Shown: positions 1-8,651 of the stretch, piece after piece
Position numbering within the stretch: position 1 is the first letter of the stretch
Layout: each line of letters begins with the position of its first letter
Assembly: GCF_042680805.1 (NCBI RefSeq)
Contig: NZ_JBHUEM010000024.1
Span: 1-64,000 of the forward strand
Length of the DNA: 64,000 bases
Reading direction: 5' to 3'
From: Bacillus_CJ salitolerans
Lineage (GTDB): Bacteria; Bacillota; Bacilli; Bacillales; SA4
Notes under the pieces: model-generated
The model's database searches: none
The model's input: only the letters and a program-made list of their open reading frames with translations
Told to the model about the DNA's origin: nothing
Made by a program: the position numbers and the translations under genes

Positions 1-97
1 GATAGAGTCTATATAATTGTGTAAAAAGAAAAGGGGTCATACGAATCCCATGTTACAATGTTTTCGACCAAGAAAATTTTGTACAGGAGGATTTGTT

Positions 98-1270
98 ATG
101 ACCCAGTTTAATCTTACTCTAAATATTGACCAATTAAAAGACCAAGTAATGAGTTCTGATCTTGAGGCAGTTGTTAAATCTTCTCTTGTTTTAGTGCTCA
201 ATGAATTTATGGAGAACGAACGAGAGGATTACCTACGTGCCAGTTCTTATGAAAGAACGATGAACAGGAACGACTACCGAAATGGATATTATGAGCGTGA
301 TTTCTTAGTCTCTATTGGTAAAATTAAACTCACTGTTCCTCGTACAAGGAACGGCCAATTCTCTACCTCTGTCTTTGAGAAGTATCAGCGTGCAGATCAG
401 TCTCTTGTTCTCTCTATGATGGAGATGGTTGTTAACGGTGTATCTACTCGTAAAGTGACAAAGATTATGGAACAGCTTTGTGGAGAAAGTGTTTCCAAAT
501 CACTAGTGTCTACTATTTCTAAGAAGTTAGACCCTATTGTAAATGAATGGGCCAATCGACCACTTAACGTCATGTACTATAAGTATGTCTATGTAGATGC
601 CATGTATATAAAAGTCCGTGAACATCAACGAGTTGTTTCAAAAGCTGTTTATATAGCGATTGGAGTCAATGACAAAAACCAACGAGAAATTATCGGCTTA
701 AGTGTAAACCACGTAGAATCTAAAACTGGATGGAATCAGTTCTTCGAACACTTAAAATCTCGTGGCTTTCAATCACCTAAACTTATTATTTCAGATGCAC
801 ACAAAGGCCTAAAGGCAGCTATTCATGAATCATTTGTGGGATCAAGTTGGCAGCGTTGCACCTTCCATTTTAAAAGGAACATGTTTGACTGTATGCCAAA
901 GAAAAATTCAAGTGATGCCAAACAGGAATTACTCAGAATATTTGATGCCCCTACCCCAGAGGAAGCGAGGATATTAAAAAATGAATTTATGAATAAATAT
1001 GACTCTCAAGATCCCTACGCAAATGTATTAGAGCGCTTAGACGAAGGCTTCGAAGATGCCATACAGTTTATGAATGAACCAATCGCCTATCACAAACAAC
1101 TAAGGACTACTAATAACCTTGAAAGACTTAATGGAGAGATTCGTAGGAGAGAAAAAGTGATTCGAGTATTCCCCAATACTCAATCCGCTTTCCGTCTTAT
1201 TGGTGCTGTCTTGATGGACTGTCAGGAAAGAATGGATCCAGGCAATAGAAAGTTCCTCGTACAAAGGTGA
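98..1270 (+). CDS. IS256-family (mutator-type) transposase
   Basis: A 390-residue DDE transposase that cuts and joins the element ends. The start is the ATG at 98 because AGGAGG lies at 85-90 with ideal spacing; an upstream in-frame start at 17 has no such site. The catalytic triad can be placed at D167 (VDAMY), D233 (SDAHKG) and E342 (NNLERLNGEIRRRE), the usual IS256/Transposase_mut arrangement with a helical insertion between the second D and the E. Length is normal for the family (about 390-410 residues) and the frame is intact, so the element may still be active. It is the only gene in the element. Confidence 0.93.
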   Translation: MTQFNLTLNIDQLKDQVMSSDLEAVVKSSLVLVLNEFMENEREDYLRASSYERTMNRNDYRNGYYERDFLVSIGKIKLTVPRTRNGQFSTSVFEKYQRADQSLVLSMMEMVVNGVSTRKVTKIMEQLCGESVSKSLVSTISKKLDPIVNEWANRPLNVMYYKYVYVDAMYIKVREHQRVVSKAVYIAIGVNDKNQREIIGLSVNHVESKTGWNQFFEHLKSRGFQSPKLIISDAHKGLKAAIHESFVGSSWQRCTFHFKRNMFDCMPKKNSSDAKQELLRIFDAPTPEEARILKNEFMNKYDSQDPYANVLERLDEGFEDAIQFMNEPIAYHKQLRTTNNLERLNGEIRRREKVIRVFPNTQSAFRLIGAVLMDCQERMDPGNRKFLVQR

Positions 1271-1275
1271 TTTGA

Positions 1276-1367
1276 CACGGAGCCTCTGCGAGTAAGGGTA
1301 GTGAGCCATGTGAGCTAGCTTTATTAATTTGCTCACTGCATGAGGCTACCATACTCGCTTCTCCGTG
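1276..1367. repeat. Long imperfect hairpin in IS tail
   Basis: CACGGAG at 1276-1282 pairs with CTCCGTG at 1361-1367, GCGAGTA (1288-1294) with TACTCGC (1352-1358), and GTGAGC (1310-1315) with GCTCAC (1331-1336). Together they make an arm of about 90 nt between the transposase stop and the right inverted repeat. There is no T-run directly after it, so it is not a plain intrinsic terminator. It may shield the element from outside transcription, stabilise the mRNA, or be a structured RNA of the element. Confidence 0.6.
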
Positions 1368-1583
1368 TAAAATCGAAGTGAAAAGAGATGTTGACCTCGT
1401 TCTAATACAAAATATAATCGATAATACTTATTATTTTTTAGTTGAAAACATTGTTAATTTAATTTACACAATAATATGGACTTGACTAACTTAAAAGCTT
1501 TTATCAGCAATTATCTTAATTTTATCAGCAACTTTTCTAGATTTCGGAAATATCCATATCACTAGGGTTATGACTTACCAATC

Positions 1584-1611
1584 AAAAAAGTCTCCTACAA
1601 TGAGGAGACCC
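1584..1611 (-). terminator. Intrinsic terminator of the amino-acid ABC operon
   Basis: GTCTCCT (1590-1596) and AGGAGAC (1603-1609) form a GC-rich stem. On the minus strand a run of six T follows at once. It lies directly after the stop of the ATPase gene. Confidence 0.85.
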
Positions 1612-1615
1612 CTTT

Positions 1616-2350
1616 CTATTTTAACGTTCTTCGTAAAAATTCTCTCGTCCGCTCTTCCTTAGGATGTATAAAAATTTGCTCGGGGCTACCTTCCTCCGCA
1701 ATCACTCCTTTATCCATAAATACGACACGGTTAGAGACGTCCTTTGCAAACTCCATTTCATGGGTCACGATCATCATGGTAAGACCAGATTCTGCTAGTT
1801 CTTTCATGACTTTTAGTACCTCACCAACCATTTCAGGATCAAGAGCTGAGGTTGGTTCGTCAAATAACATGACATCTGGTTCCATCGCTAGTGCCCTTGC
1901 GATAGCAACACGCTGTTTTTGTCCACCTGAAAGCTGTCTAGGCTTTGCGTTCACATACTCATCCATCCCGACAACCTTAAGATATTTCATTGCTACCTTT
2001 TCAGCTTCTTCCTTTGATCTTTTTAACACCTTAACTTGGCCAACAACACAATTATTCAGTACATTGTGATTGTTGAATAAGTTGAACTGTTGGAAAACCA
2101 TCCCAAGTTTTCTTCGATAACCATGTATATCATGCTTTTCATCTAATATATTTTCACCCTTATAGATGATTTCTCCACCGCTTGGTCTTTCTAATAGATT
2201 CACACAACGGAGCAGCGTTGATTTACCTGATCCAGAAGAGCCGATGATACTAACAACTTCACCCTTGTTCACAGAAAAGTTAATATCTTTTAACACTTCA
2301 TGTGCACCGAAGGATTTGCTTAAATGCTTGATATCAATTATCTTTTCCAA
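1616..2350 (-). CDS. Polar amino-acid ABC transporter ATPase, likely lysine importer
   Basis: A 244-residue ATP-binding subunit of a GlnQ/ArtP-type amino-acid importer, on the cytoplasmic face of the membrane. Walker A GSSGSGKST is at 37-45, the signature LSGGQ at 140-144, Walker B VMLFDEP at 160-166 and the switch His near 197. It is the last gene of a three-gene operon, 16 bp after the permease gene. The family does not reveal the substrate, but the operon lies behind a lysine riboswitch, so lysine or another basic amino acid is inferred. Confidence 0.92.
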   Translation of the reverse strand: MEKIIDIKHLSKSFGAHEVLKDINFSVNKGEVVSIIGSSGSGKSTLLRCVNLLERPSGGEIIYKGENILDEKHDIHGYRRKLGMVFQQFNLFNNHNVLNNCVVGQVKVLKRSKEEAEKVAMKYLKVVGMDEYVNAKPRQLSGGQKQRVAIARALAMEPDVMLFDEPTSALDPEMVGEVLKVMKELAESGLTMMIVTHEMEFAKDVSNRVVFMDKGVIAEEGSPEQIFIHPKEERTREFLRRTLK

Positions 2351-2366
2351 CTCACCGTCTCCTCCT

Positions 2367-3128
2367 CTACATTTTAATATTCGTATAGCCTTCTGCTGGA
2401 TTCATAACCGGTGCTGCTGGTGTTTTCATGTAATTGTCTGGACCATCTAATCGTCGTTCGAAGTAACGTAAGATTAACGTGACTGTGAAGGTTAAGACAA
2501 AGTAAATCGCACAAGCAACGGTGAATGATTCAAAGTATCTGAAGTTGTTCCCGGCAATTGATTTCGTTTGAAAGTAAAGTTCTGTAACGGAGATTACGTT
2601 TAGTACAGATGTATCTTTAATATTAATAATAAAATGATTCCCAGTGGCTGGTAAGATATTTCGAATTACCTGTGGTAACACGACATTCCACATCGTTTGA
2701 AAATGGTTCATTCCGATTGCTTGAGATGCTTCAAATTGTCCTTTATCAATAGAAACAATTCCTCCGCGGACAATTTCTGCCATATATGCACCTGTATTAA
2801 TTGAAACGATTAAGATAGCTGCCACTATCCGATCCATATCAAGTCCAAATGCTAAGGCAGCTCCATAAAAAATAACCATAGCTTGTACAATCATTGGTGT
2901 TCCGCGGAACACTTCTATATAAACGGATAAAATGGTGTTGATTCCTTTAAATAATGTTCTTTTCGCCCCACGCTCAGGCATTGGAATTGTGCGTATCACG
3001 CCAATTAATAAACCAATGATGGCACCAAATATCGTCCCTATCAAGGAAATTAAGAGTGTCACACCAGCTCCACGAAGAAACATCGGCCAGTTTTCAACTA
3101 GAATTCTTACTACCCACTCGAAGCTCAT
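2367..3128 (-). CDS. Amino-acid ABC transporter permease (HisM/GlnP type)
   Basis: A 253-residue membrane subunit forming the import channel. It begins MSFEWVV, chosen because GGAGGAGG lies just upstream; a longer reading from 3173 starts inside an intercistronic hairpin and has no ribosome site. About five hydrophobic segments follow, with an N-terminal segment at roughly 15-40 and the BPD_transp_1 EAA-type loop (FEASQAIGM) that contacts the ATPase. It sits between the binding-protein and ATPase genes. The riboswitch upstream of the operon suggests lysine as substrate. Confidence 0.9.
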   Translation of the reverse strand: MSFEWVVRILVENWPMFLRGAGVTLLISLIGTIFGAIIGLLIGVIRTIPMPERGAKRTLFKGINTILSVYIEVFRGTPMIVQAMVIFYGAALAFGLDMDRIVAAILIVSINTGAYMAEIVRGGIVSIDKGQFEASQAIGMNHFQTMWNVVLPQVIRNILPATGNHFIINIKDTSVLNVISVTELYFQTKSIAGNNFRYFESFTVACAIYFVLTFTVTLILRYFERRLDGPDNYMKTPAAPVMNPAEGYTNIKM

Positions 3129-3155
3129 CTTTTTCCTCCTCCTTACAAAAATTAT

Positions 3156-3188
3156 GAAACCGACCACATTCAAACTGCAGCCGGTTTC
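3156..3188 (-). promoter_or_regulatory. Intercistronic hairpin after binding-protein gene
   Basis: GAAACCG (3156-3162) pairs with CGGTTTC (3182-3188). On the minus strand it lies between the binding-protein stop and the permease ribosome site and is followed only by a weak T-rich stretch. Such hairpins usually protect the binding-protein mRNA or partly attenuate the downstream genes. Confidence 0.6.
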
Positions 3189-3206
3189 ATATGTTTTCGT
3201 CGAATT

Positions 3207-4025
3207 TTATTCTGCTGCTGGTTGATTTTGAATTGCAGCATCCATGATGCTAATGCGGTCTTCTTCTGAAATACCCGCTAAAACTTCATTAATCTTCTCA
3301 GTCAATTCGCTTCCCTTTTCTAATCCTACTGCGATTGCAGTATCATCTTCTGATGTTTCAAATCCTTCTGTGAATGATACCATTACAAAGTTATCGTTAG
3401 CAGCAGAAGCACTTACACCTTCTGGACGTTCTGATACATATCCATCAATGACACCTGATTCAAGTGCTACTCTCATTGCCGGGAAGTTATCCATTGCAGG
3501 TTCTTTTGATACACCTTCAATTTGGTCAATCACAGAGTAATGGAATGTATTTAATTGTGCTGTAATCTTAGCACCACTGAAGTCTTGAATCGATGTAGCA
3601 TTTTCAAATTGGCTACCCTTTTTCACAACGATGACTAAATCTGATTTATAGTAGTTGTCAGAGAAATCAATTGTCTCTTTACGTTCTGCTGTTGGAGACA
3701 TCCCTGCGATAATTGCGTCAATTTTACCAGAAGTTAGAGCTGGCACTAATCCGTCCCATTCTGTTTTTACAATCACTAATTCTTTTCCTAAACCTTCAGC
3801 AATCTTTTTTGCGATTTCAACATCGTATCCACCTGCATACTCAGAGCTTCCTTCAATTTTCACTCCACCGTTTGAATCATCCATTTGTGTCCAGTTAAAT
3901 GGAGCATATCCCGCTTCCAGTCCAACCTTAAATGTGTTGTCATCCTCTCCACTTGTTCCGCACCCTACTAATAGAATCATTGTAGATAATGCAAGTGCTA
4001 AAAATAATGATAATTTCTTTCTCAT
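3207..4025 (-). CDS. Amino-acid-binding lipoprotein of lysine-riboswitch operon
   Basis: A 272-residue extracellular solute-binding protein of family 3 (SBP_bac_3). The signal peptide ends in the lipobox LLVGC, with the lipidated Cys at 22, so it is tethered to the outer face of the membrane. Typical family segments are present (FKVGLEAGYAPFNW early, DAIIAGMSPTAERKETIDFS in the middle). It is the first gene of the operon and starts about 80 bp after the riboswitch terminator, with a good AAGGGGAG ribosome site. It delivers the ligand to the permease; lysine is inferred from the RNA upstream. Confidence 0.92.
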   Translation of the reverse strand: MRKKLSLFLALALSTMILLVGCGTSGEDDNTFKVGLEAGYAPFNWTQMDDSNGGVKIEGSSEYAGGYDVEIAKKIAEGLGKELVIVKTEWDGLVPALTSGKIDAIIAGMSPTAERKETIDFSDNYYKSDLVIVVKKGSQFENATSIQDFSGAKITAQLNTFHYSVIDQIEGVSKEPAMDNFPAMRVALESGVIDGYVSERPEGVSASAANDNFVMVSFTEGFETSEDDTAIAVGLEKGSELTEKINEVLAGISEEDRISIMDAAIQNQPAAE

Positions 4026-4103
4026 TGTTCATCTCTCCCCTTTTTCCTATTGAATTGCCAATCAGGCAACCTGATACTGATAGTTTTTTAAAAATTTCAC
4101 AAC

Positions 4104-4132
4104 AAAAAACGACCTGAGATGAACTCAGGTCG
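4104..4132 (-). terminator. Riboswitch expression-platform terminator
   Basis: CGACCTGAG (4110-4118) pairs with CTCAGGTCG (4124-4132), followed on the minus strand by six T. It lies directly after the lysine aptamer and before the binding-protein gene. Lysine binding is expected to favour this terminator. Confidence 0.88.
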
Positions 4133-4142
4133 CAGTATACAT

Positions 4143-4350
4143 AGTCGCCCGTAATTCCTCATCTTTCCCAATTGAGATAGCACACCTCAGATAAACAGGG
4201 ACGTTTATCTAAGACAGTCCTGCAGTTCTTAACTGCAGACCCAGCTTGTAAAAGTGAGGCTATTACAAGCTTCGGCGACATTTCCTTCTCCTTAGGATCA
4301 TAGCTTCTCAAGCTCCGCTAAGGACTGTTAAATCTCGCACCTCTACCCCA
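4143..4350 (-). ncRNA. Lysine riboswitch (L box)
   Basis: The minus strand carries the conserved L-box blocks in order: GGTAGAGGTGCGAG, then TTAACAGTCC, GGAGCTTGAGAAGC, GATCCTAAGGAGAAGG, AAATGTCGCCGAAGC, GGGTCTGCAGTT with its partner AACTGCAGGACTGT, and GGTGTGCTATCTC. This matches the five-helix lysine aptamer by recall of the consensus. A terminator follows at 4104-4132. It controls the ABC transporter operon: high lysine should switch uptake off. Confidence 0.93.
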
Positions 4351-4384
4351 CTGAAAAGTGAGGTTATATTCAATTAATACCTAA

Positions 4385-4413
4385 ATCCTACAACAGCATT
4401 CGTTATCTGTCAA
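4385..4413 (-). promoter_or_regulatory. SigA-type promoter for riboswitch and lysine operon
   Basis: On the minus strand a perfect TTGACA (4413-4408) is followed after exactly 17 bp by TAGGAT (4390-4385). Transcription would begin just upstream of the aptamer. Confidence 0.75.
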
Positions 4414-4511
4414 TGACAACTGGCCACCCATACATAAATTACCACTTTAGCTTACTGATATATTTTTCGAATTTTACTCGTTTCCTTACCCTAGAACTCT
4501 ACAAGTTTATC

Positions 4512-5333
4512 TTACTTTGAATCAAACACCATAACCATTTCAGGCTTCGGTTGTCCATTACGTCGATACCATTGCATAAAAATAAGAACTAGTAGAATCC
4601 CATCGATGAGGTCTCCACCATAGTACATAATCATAGCCCCTTGTTCAGCATCTTTCAGAGGCACCCCATATGGAGGATTTGAGTATAGGTATTTTGACAA
4701 AATTCCATGCGCAGCTAATGCTAGTATGAAAACAATCGATCGATACAAGACAGAAAATCGGTGTATGACTGGATCCATATATACCATTGAAATCGTAAAT
4801 ACATAACCAGCTATAAATACATGTAGATGAATAAAAAAATACAAAACGCTATTGTTATGCATGAGCAAATACAAGTCCGTCGTATATAGTACCCATAGAC
4901 CACCAATATTAAGTAAAGTCGCAACTATCGGATGGGTAATCAATCGAACTTGCCAACATTTTAACAAAAATGCAATTTTTCTTGCGACAGAAACGTGCAC
5001 ACTTTTAAATAATAAGGTCATCGGACTAGACATTGCCATGAGTAATGGAGCAAACATACCGAGAAATAAATGACCTATCATATGAACCTTGAAATCATAA
5101 TGAGCTTGAGTTGCAAAAGGTCCCATAACTGTAAAAAGCACGAGGCATGAACCAAGTCCCCATAGAATTAATTTGTAAAGAGGCCACCTTTTATGTTTCC
5201 TGTACAAACGGAACACCGCAAAACCATATAAGATGATTCCAAGCATGAATAAAGTGGCCAAAAGAGATTGAGATAGGATAGGATTCCCATAGTGAACATT
5301 TTCTCCATGATGTATATGATTCAAGACATTCAT
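4512..5333 (-). CDS. ctaG: CtaG-type cytochrome c oxidase assembly membrane protein
   Basis: A 273-residue polytopic membrane protein of the Caa3_CtaG family (PF09678), needed in Bacillus for assembly of caa3 oxidase. Its features are seven or so hydrophobic helices, an HMIGHLFLGMFAPLL segment at about 83-97 with paired His residues, and further conserved His in helices (FFIHLHVFIAGY). Its ATG overlaps the stop of the upstream DUF2243 gene (ATGA), so the two are translationally coupled. No oxidase structural genes lie in the window, so the exact target is not shown. Confidence 0.82.
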   Translation of the reverse strand: MNVLNHIHHGENVHYGNPILSQSLLATLFMLGIILYGFAVFRLYRKHKRWPLYKLILWGLGSCLVLFTVMGPFATQAHYDFKVHMIGHLFLGMFAPLLMAMSSPMTLLFKSVHVSVARKIAFLLKCWQVRLITHPIVATLLNIGGLWVLYTTDLYLLMHNNSVLYFFIHLHVFIAGYVFTISMVYMDPVIHRFSVLYRSIVFILALAAHGILSKYLYSNPPYGVPLKDAEQGAMIMYYGGDLIDGILLVLIFMQWYRRNGQPKPEMVMVFDSK

Positions 5334-5785
5334 TTGGCAACTCCTTCTGCCGTCTTTTCAACTGAAGTTCTCCGTTTCCATAGAAACAAACCCATAACAA
5401 TCATTACGATGGCAATAATGTTCCATACCCAATCGTATATGTATACATTTTCTACATATCGAATTTGATGTAATCTCATTAATTTATGCTGAACGGTTCC
5501 ATCATACAGCTGAAATCCACCAGCTCCTACTAGTACACCACCCCACCATTTTGTGAGCAATAATGCGTTTTCCCTCCTTAAATCAGCAAACATAAACAAG
5601 CTACCAATGGTTGCAAACCAACTGAACGCGTGAAACAACCCATCCGATATAAGTCCAATATCTGTCGTCGATTTATCATAAAAGTGATGCCAATGTAAAA
5701 GTTGATGAAATATCGTTTCATCTACAAAGGCAGCAAGACCTATTCCAAATAATATCCCTGACCACATATTTCTTTTTGAATACAT
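5330..5785 (-). CDS. DUF2243 membrane protein
   Basis: A 151-residue integral membrane protein with four predicted helices and His-rich segments between them (FVDETIFHQLLHWHH, YDGTVQHKLMRLHQIR). This is the pattern of DUF2243, found next to ctaG in many Bacillaceae. The His clusters suggest metal or haem contact, but the function is not established. It starts at ATG 5785 behind AAGGGGTG and overlaps ctaG by four bases, supporting a shared role in respiratory oxidase assembly. Confidence 0.8.
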   Translation of the reverse strand: MYSKRNMWSGILFGIGLAAFVDETIFHQLLHWHHFYDKSTTDIGLISDGLFHAFSWFATIGSLFMFADLRRENALLLTKWWGGVLVGAGGFQLYDGTVQHKLMRLHQIRYVENVYIYDWVWNIIAIVMIVMGLFLWKRRTSVEKTAEGVAK

Positions 5786-5953
5786 TAGCGCACCCCTTCA
5801 AACATTATATTTATACCTCCATTTATCTCCGTTTCTCCAGCAGAAGTATACATTCGTAATCAACTATTTAACCCTCGAAATGTTTCAACAATCATTCGCC
5901 ATTCCACCCTATTTATGATACGATACATAGAACATATGTTTTGGTGGTGCGTC

Positions 5954-8227
5954 ATGGAAAAGGAAATGAAGGTTTCAGTTCGCGGATTAGTTGAATATGT
6001 TTTTCGAAGTGGAAGTATCGAAAGCTTCGTAAAGTCGAGTAGTTCTTTTACAGAAGGGACAAAAGCTCACCAACTCGTTCAAGCAGAGTATAAGGAACAT
6101 GATCAAAAAGAGGTCTACCTCCAAGCTCTAGTTGAACTAGACTCGTTTACACTTTCTATTGAAGGAAGATGTGATGGCTTACTTCACCATGAAGAAGGCA
6201 TTACATTGGATGAAATAAAATCAACAAGCTTACCTCTTCACACCATTGAAGAAGATTCCTATCCCGTTCACTGGGCCCAAGCACTTTGCTACGGGTATAT
6301 GTATTCCAAAGATCATGCCCTTACATCGATACATATTCAACTCACTTACGTACAACGAGAAACTCAAGAGCAAAAGCGTTTTAATAAAGCCTACTCCTTC
6401 TATGAGCTAGAAACATTCATGGATAAGTTAGTAAAAAACTATGCACCTTACGCAGAGTTAATCATAAAAAATAAACAGGAACGTATACAGTCGATAAAAG
6501 ACTTGTCCTTTCCTTTTGAGAGGTATAGAGCAGGACAACGTAAGCTTGCAGGGGCTGTTTATAAAACGATAACGGAAAAGAAGCGTTTATTTGCACTAGC
6601 ACCAACTGGTATTGGAAAAACAATTTCCACCCTTTTCCCTTCCATTAAAGCTATTGGGGAAAGTCAGGCAGACCGTCTATTCTATTTAACAGCCAAGACC
6701 ATCACAAGAACAACAGCGGAAGAAAGCTTTGCACTCTTACATAACAACGGGTTAAAAATGAAGATTGCCACCCTTACTGCGAAGGATAAAATCTGTTTTA
6801 AAGAAGAAACCAGGTGTCAAAGTGATTACTGTGAATTTGCAAATGGCTATTACGACCGGATTAATGAAGCCATTTTGGACATATTGAGATCCGAATATTT
6901 ATTAACCCGCCCCATAATTGAAAAATATGCCCATAAGCACCGGGTATGTCCATTTGAATTTTCAGTGGATCTTGCCTACGCTGTGGATGCAGTCATTTGT
7001 GACTATAATTACGTGTTTGACCCAAGAGTGTCATTTAAGAGGCTATATGAGGAACAGAAAAAAGAAACCGTTGTGTTAATTGATGAGGCACACAACCTAG
7101 TCGACCGCGGGCGAGCCATGTATTCTGCTGAAGTAAACAAAGCTCCGTTCTTACAATTGAAAAGACATTTTCAAGCAAACAAAAAATCTGAGCTTTATCG
7201 ACTCTCTAATAAAATCAACCAGTATTTCATAGAAAAACGTAAGCAATCGAACGAAAATGAGTGGTCTGAAAAACACTTCTGCACTGAATTCATCGAATTA
7301 CTTACCTTATTTACCCAGCATGTTGAAGGTCAATTACACCATTTTGAAAAAGATGCAATCTATGAGCTCTTACTTGAAACGTATTTCCAATCCAACCATT
7401 TTATCAAAATATCAACTCTTTACGATGAACGATTTGTGACTCTCTTTAATAAACAAAATAGTGATGTTAATGTAAAGCTCTTATGCTTAGACCCATCTTT
7501 TCTACTTAAGCAATATGGAAAAGGATTTAAGAGTAAGATTTTCTTTTCCGCGACAATTTTTCCATTGCCTTTTTATAAAGAGATGCTAGGTTCAGAAGAA
7601 GGGGATTATTCTATTCGTATCCCTTCGCCTTTTAAAAAGGAGCAATATAATGTAACGATTCATCCTGTTTCTACTAAGTATCAACATAGAGAAGATACAA
7701 AAACAAAGATTGCGGAATTAATCGTACAAACATACTCAAATACAATCGGTAACTATCTTGTTTTTTTCCCTTCATACCAATACATGAGTCTCCTATTAGA
7801 AGAAGTTAAAACGCTCTCTCCTTCATTTAAGATGATTATCCAACAGAGGGAGATGGACGAAAAACATCGTGAAGATTTTCTTCATCACTTTCAGGATCAT
7901 CCAAAGCAGACTCTAGTTGGTTTTGGTGTTCTTGGTGGAATCTTTTCAGAGGGTGTGGATTTAAAAGGAGATCGTTTAAATGGAGTAATGATCGTTGGGG
8001 TCGGTCTGCCTCAGCTTTCATATGAACGATCATTGATGAAGGATTACTTTCAAACGACTGGAAAGAACGGGTATGACTATGCCTATGTCTATCCAGGTAT
8101 TAATAAAGTATGGCAGGCTGGTGGACGATTAATTCGTTCTGAACGCGATCACGGAAGGATACTATTAGTGGATGATCGATATAATAGCACAAAGTATAGA
8201 CAATTACTCCCTAAAGAATGGGTATAG
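5954..8227 (+). CDS. PD-(D/E)XK nuclease fused to XPD/DinG-type Fe-S helicase
   Basis: A 757-residue protein with two parts. Residues about 1-180 look like a RecB/Cas4-like PD-(D/E)XK nuclease: GTKAH with H39, GRCD with D74, EIK with E87 and K89, and a Q..YGY motif near 109. Residues about 190-757 are a superfamily 2 XPD/DinG helicase: Walker A APTGIGKT at 216-223, four Cys at 281, 288, 293 and 332 spaced to hold a 4Fe-4S cluster, a DEAH box at 377-380, and a C-terminal motif VI-like segment (WQAGGRLIRSERDHG). The start is ATG 5954 with GGTGGT upstream, weak but better than 5915. It differs from Bacillus DinG, which carries a DEDD exonuclease. It stands alone. A role in DNA repair is likely; defence is possible. 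Confidence 0.88.
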   Translation: MEKEMKVSVRGLVEYVFRSGSIESFVKSSSSFTEGTKAHQLVQAEYKEHDQKEVYLQALVELDSFTLSIEGRCDGLLHHEEGITLDEIKSTSLPLHTIEEDSYPVHWAQALCYGYMYSKDHALTSIHIQLTYVQRETQEQKRFNKAYSFYELETFMDKLVKNYAPYAELIIKNKQERIQSIKDLSFPFERYRAGQRKLAGAVYKTITEKKRLFALAPTGIGKTISTLFPSIKAIGESQADRLFYLTAKTITRTTAEESFALLHNNGLKMKIATLTAKDKICFKEETRCQSDYCEFANGYYDRINEAILDILRSEYLLTRPIIEKYAHKHRVCPFEFSVDLAYAVDAVICDYNYVFDPRVSFKRLYEEQKKETVVLIDEAHNLVDRGRAMYSAEVNKAPFLQLKRHFQANKKSELYRLSNKINQYFIEKRKQSNENEWSEKHFCTEFIELLTLFTQHVEGQLHHFEKDAIYELLLETYFQSNHFIKISTLYDERFVTLFNKQNSDVNVKLLCLDPSFLLKQYGKGFKSKIFFSATIFPLPFYKEMLGSEEGDYSIRIPSPFKKEQYNVTIHPVSTKYQHREDTKTKIAELIVQTYSNTIGNYLVFFPSYQYMSLLLEEVKTLSPSFKMIIQQREMDEKHREDFLHHFQDHPKQTLVGFGVLGGIFSEGVDLKGDRLNGVMIVGVGLPQLSYERSLMKDYFQTTGKNGYDYAYVYPGINKVWQAGGRLIRSERDHGRILLVDDRYNSTKYRQLLPKEWV

Positions 8228-8287
8228 TATTGTATACAAGGAATTGTTTCTAAAGAAAAGGTTCATGTATGTAAAGGGGGGAGTATC

Positions 8288-8572
8288 ATTAAAAATAATA
8301 AAAAAGTGCTATTATTTTTAGGAAATATAGTAATAGGAATTATTTCATATTATCTATACTTATACTTGTGGGTCTTCCTTAGTTGGGGAGAACCCTTCCG
8401 TTTCTTCTCTGATGAGCTTTTCATAAGCTTTCTTATAAGTGTAATCATGTTTCTAGTATACAACTACCTATTGTTACGTAAGGAAACCACATCTAAAAAG
8501 TATTGGTCACTTTCATTTACAATTACTACTATTACGCTTATTATCATCATTGCAATTATTGAGTACTCCTAG
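8288..8572 (+). CDS. Small membrane protein with apparent ATT start
   Basis: A hydrophobic protein of about 94 residues with three predicted membrane helices and no family I recognise. A strong ribosome site (AAAGGGGGGAG, 8273-8283) points to the ATT at 8288, giving the typical N-terminus M/I-KNNKKVLLF. The first conventional start is a GTG at 8306, 22 bp beyond the ribosome site and inside the first hydrophobic stretch. Either ATT is used or an ATG has mutated. It lies in the same direction as the following DUF3784-like gene, 79 bp away, and may be co-transcribed with it. Confidence 0.6.
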   Translation: MKNNKKVLLFLGNIVIGIISYYLYLYLWVFLSWGEPFRFFSDELFISFLISVIMFLVYNYLLLRKETTSKKYWSLSFTITTITLIIIIAIIEYS

Positions 8573-8651
8573 CAGGAAAACAACAAATGAAACCATCCAT
8601 CCTGTCTTCTCGTATATATACTACACAATATCTTCACAAGGAGATGGTCTA

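Larger units (their letters stand above)
6..1482 (+). mobile_element. IS256-family insertion sequence, near complete
   Basis: Terminal inverted repeats are visible. The left end (about 6-25, AGTCTATATAATTGTGTAAA) matches the reverse complement of the right end (about 1463-1482) at 18 of 20 bases. Between them lie one transposase gene and a roughly 190-base non-coding tail with a long hairpin. The window begins only five bases before the left repeat, so a target-site duplication (8-9 bp in this family) cannot be checked. The outer limits could shift by a few bases. Confidence 0.85.

Noticed and set aside
5954..8227. Type IV CRISPR CasDinG
   Set aside because: No csf genes or array nearby and the N-terminal domain is nuclease-like, so a general repair or defence helicase is more likely.
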